Below, in pieces: positions 60,216-64,000 of a DNA stretch of 64,000 nucleotides. The notes below the pieces were generated by a model. That model had not been told where the DNA came from, did no database searches, and saw only the letters and a list, made by a program, of their open reading frames with translations. Made by a program: the position numbers and the translations under genes. Position 1 is the stretch's first letter. Each line of letters begins with the position of its first letter. The DNA is from Physcia stellaris (lineage: Eukaryota; Ascomycota; Lecanoromycetes; Caliciales; Physciaceae), in contig JABSSW010000009.1 in the NCBI GenBank assembly GCA_018902385.1, positions 848,418-912,417 on the forward strand, in the 5' to 3' direction.

Positions 60216-60410
60216 TGAAATGATCGTTTGAATTGTAATCGTTTGCGCGAAATTGAAAAAATCGAAATGATCGTTCGAATTATAATCGTTTAAACGAAAT
60301 TGAAAAAAAAAAAACAAAAAAATCGTAACATGATAAAAACGAAATAATCGTTTGAATTTAATAATCGTTTAAACGAAATTGAAAAAAAAATCGTAACAAA
60401 ATAAAAACGA
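60216..60410 (+). repeat. imperfect tandem repeat, three units of about 47-77 bp
   Basis: Units start at about 60217, 60264 and 60341 and share GAAATGATCGTTTGAAT, TAATCGTTTAAACGAAATTG and a following A run. The spacing differs through the length of the A tracts. Confidence 0.7.
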
Positions 60411-62264
60411 AACGAACGCATTTGAACGAAAAAAATAATAAAAAAAATTGCAAAAAAAAAAAAATTCATTGAAAAACAATTTGATTTAATTATTAATTAC
60501 GTCGTCGATAATAAAATTCGATGTTATTGATTTCGTTTTGTTGAACGAACGCCATTTTATCGCGATAAAAGTTTTTAATTTTTGACGTGTATAAATTTAC
60601 GACGTAATGAAAATTATAAAAACGCGTTAAATCGTGTCAAAAACACATTTTTAAAATTCAAAATTTCGTATTACAATTTATCGTCGTAAAAATGAAAAAT
60701 CAAACGTCGTGTAAAAAAAAAAACAAAAAAACGAAAAATTAAACGAAAATGCAAAATTAAATTTCATCGATTTCGTAATAACAATTTCACGAATTGATGA
60801 TTATAAATCAACATATAAAATGAAAAAATAACATAAAAAATAAAAACATTTATTTTATCATATTTATTGATCAATTGTTATAATTATTAACATTTCGTTT
60901 TAAATATTTATAAATTGTTGTTTTCGTATCATTTCAAATTGCAAATATCAAAATAAAAAAATCATTTTTTTTATTCAAAACAAAAATTAAATATCATCAA
61001 AACATTTTAACATTAACAAAATCAAATCAAATCACAATTTATAAAAAATAATTGTTTAATAATATCAAATTTATTAAATACAAAAAAATTGTTTATTAAT
61101 CAATCGCATTTATTAAAAACATTTTCGTACGAATGATATAAAAAAACAAAAAAAAAAAAAAACGAATCAACGAAATTTATAAATGAAAAATAAATACAAT
61201 GCAAATTTTTTTGATACGAATAATGTCAATTTTTTCACAATATCGTGTATGACGATGTTTGCAATAAAATCGTTTTTATAACAAAATTTCTCAATACATG
61301 ATTATTGAAATAATATTTAAACATTTAACGTTCGACGTCAAATTTTTTTATGCGTCGCAACACGTTCGATTTTATTTTTTCAAATTTCGCGTTTTATTCG
61401 TGATCGTTTAATTGTTGAAAAAATTTAATATAAATTACAAAATGATGTTTTACAATCGCGAAAAAACATGATTGTTTCAAAAAAATTCAAAAAAATTCAT
61501 AATCAAACAACAATACAAATTATTTTTTTGCAATTTCGTATATAACGAAAAATGCAATAAAATCGACACATAACATGATTATTTTTTCGAAACAAAAAAT
61601 TCAATTATGTTCAATTTTATTTCAAATCACAATTTCATTTCATTATTTTTCGTTTTCGTCGATTGATTCGACATTTTTCATTTGAATATTCGAAAACGAT
61701 ATTTTCGTCAACGTTTGATACATTTTTTTGTTTGATTTTTCGTCGACACAATTTTCAATATTTTTTTCGTTTTCATTCAACATCGTTTGATATTTTTTTT
61801 ATAAATCAAAAAAATGAATTTTTTTCAAAATGTTTTTAAAAAACACATTTACAATTTTTTTGCGACGCGAAAACGACGCGATTTTGAAATTCAAATTGTA
61901 AATGTTTTGTAAAACGAAAATTCGAAATTTTTATTTTTCAATTGATCGCGAAAATAACGATTTGAAATTCGATAAAATCGAATCGTTCGATTTCGAAATC
62001 GTCAAATTCGAAATCGTCGAAATTGTCGTCGTGTTCAAAATGAATTTTGTGTTTATATTAATTCGTTTTCATTTTGAAACGAAAATAATAATTTATTTTT
62101 GTCGATATCAATCGATTTTTTGTAATCGTTCGCGATTGTCGTAAATTGATTGATGAACAATTTTGACAATTTGATTGTGTTACGAAAAAACACGTTTCGA
62201 AATTCGACAATGTTATTTTTATAACATTGATACGAATTCGCGTGTTTTTATTATGCATAAAAAA

Positions 62265-62295
<31 letters not shown>

Positions 62296-64000
62296 TGAAA
62301 AAATCGAAAATATTATTTTGCGATTGCAAATTTTACGCGTATCAATTTACATCATAAATCAATAATCGTTTTATTCGTTTCGAATAAAACGAAAAAAAAA
62401 CATATTCATAAATATTTCGACGTTTTGTGTTTTCATCAATATTCGTCGTATGTTTCAAATTGCGTTGATTGACGACAAACGCGAAAAACACGATTGTTCT
62501 GTAACGACGTAATAAATGCAAAACGAACGTAACATTATGATCGATAATTTGAAATTGCGCCAACAATGTTATAAACATTGAAATTGAAATTTATTTGAAT
62601 AATCAAAATTTTCACTGTTTCTGAATTAATAATTTGAAACGAACGAAACGATCGACGTTCGTCAAAAAATTATATAATTGTCGTACCAATAAATTGAAAA
62701 AATTGCTTGATAAACGCCACGAAATTTCGCCATATCAATCAACGTGTGCGTATTTTTTCGTATTTACTATGACGAAAATATTGACGTTGATAATAATTTC
62801 ATCGAATACGTTTAAACATATATCAAAATCATATACATTTTCGATTCAATAATACATTTACAAACGACATTGATTCGCGTTACGAAACATGATAATAATG
62901 ATCGTGATATTTAAACAACAAAAAAATTGAAATTCATATAAACAAAATAATTTTACAAACGACGTTAATGATAAATATATGTTGACGCGAAAATATTTAC
63001 ATGTTGAAACAATAACAATTTATCAAAAATATCGTTGTTAATTAAAACGAACAATATTATCGTAATTGCATAATATCAAACAAAAAATTAACGATTATTT
63101 AATTTTAATTGTCATTTTTCGTCAACGTACGAATATAATATATTAAAAAATAATTTAAATATCGAAAATATTCATATTTTCATTGTTTTTTTAATCGAAA
63201 ATATTTATTTTTAAAAATCACGATAACGTAAAATCAAAACACAATTTACATTATGAATTACAAAAAAACAATAATACATGAAAAAATAATATTGTTGAAA
63301 AACATCGTTTGAATTCAAAAAATTGATAACGTGTAATCATTATAACAATTTATGAAAAAAATATATTTATCGTTGTCAAATCGATGTTTTTGCATATTGT
63401 ATTCATAAAACAATGATGTTAAAATGAATTTGTTATATTTGATTTTATTCACGTTAATTTAATGTAATTTTGTTTTTTAAATTTCGACGTTCAAATTTTC
63501 ATTCGTGCGAAAACGTTAATATAAATTTTTCAAAAATAAATATTATATGTTATATCGATTGTGCATTAATCGTGATAAAATTGTTTTAATGTTTTTATTT
63601 CATATAAATTTATAATTATGATTTCGTGATGTTAATATTACGAAAATCGACAAAATTTAATTTCGCAAATTCGTTTAATTTATTATTCGTTTTCAATTTT
63701 TTCGTTTTTTTGTTTCAATTTGCAATCATTATATTACATTGTTGCAATATTTTTTCATCATGACGATGAATTGTAATTCGAAATTTTAAATTTCAAAACG
63801 TATTTTGACACGATTCAACGCGTTTTTGAATTTTTACGCGTCGTAAATTTTATACACGTTCAATTGTAATCGTGCGATCATGTTTCGATAACGACGAAAT
63901 AAATCGTTTTTCATATCAATACGGCAAATTGATTTTTTTAATCATTAACAATTTTACGATTTGTTACGTTTTTTTTTTATAATTTAAATTAAGAAATTTG

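Larger units (their letters stand above)
58151..64000. other. AT-rich decayed sequence, no genes
   Basis: Same composition as 47941-51022. It contains a 26-base T run (62265-62290) and small tandem repeats. No frame has a recognisable motif. The block runs off the window. Confidence 0.85.

Noticed and set aside
59957-60317. Phe-rich minus frames
   Set aside because: Translation of A-rich tandem repeats in the AT-rich block.
47941-64000. possible mitochondrial DNA because of the high AT content
   Set aside because: No mitochondrial genes, rRNA or tRNA were seen; it is continuous with nuclear genes and contains an LTR retrotransposon.

Overview
The window looks like a contig segment from a filamentous ascomycete (Pezizomycotina; a leotiomycete-type genome is possible but not shown). 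Genes carry many short introns of about 45-70 bases with GT..AG ends. There are two Zn(II)2Cys6 regulators, a fungal Hsp70/HSPA12-type ATPase and a carotenoid oxygenase. The last 16 kb is AT-rich, decayed and contains a Ty3/gypsy relic, as produced by RIP-like mutation. All gene models were spliced by eye from reading frame, splice consensus and family motifs.

Layout: 0-31 kb is mainly a housekeeping or ordinary gene region. It holds the 3' end of a probable IBtk/Btb3-like BTB-ankyrin gene, a six-exon IND1/NUBPL-type Fe-S P-loop ATPase, a Ser/Pro/Thr-rich protein, an Rgt1-like zinc-cluster regulator and a second zinc-cluster regulator (Fungal_trans_2-like). These are followed by a broken carotenoid oxygenase, a small conserved fungal protein, an MFS sugar/polyol transporter, a coiled-coil protein, an Hsp70-like ATPase and a mitochondrial 2-oxoglutarate/malate-type carrier. 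The carotenoid oxygenase is split by about 0.85 kb carrying a separate membrane-protein gene, and its 3' end is frameshifted.

32-48 kb is accessory. Recognisable housekeeping genes stop. What remains is three predicted secreted or surface proteins on the plus strand (one with a CBM/CenC-like domain) and at least eight short orphan membrane proteins, all on the minus strand, separated by long gene-poor spacers. Part of this array has a repeated upstream motif (TGTGGCGTG on the minus strand), which suggests local duplication.

47.94-64 kb is an AT-rich block without intact genes. It contains a 7.1-kb LTR retrotransposon (183-bp LTRs, gag-pol on the minus strand) inside older decayed sequence. 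The decay has an unusual context: in the sampled lines outside the element almost every remaining C is followed by A or G and almost every G is preceded by T or C, so CpT, CpC, ApG and GpG are nearly gone while CpA and CpG survive. The two LTRs differ at 15 positions, all transitions, 14 of them at CpT/ApG. This differs from classical CpA-directed RIP and is the most interesting signal in the window.
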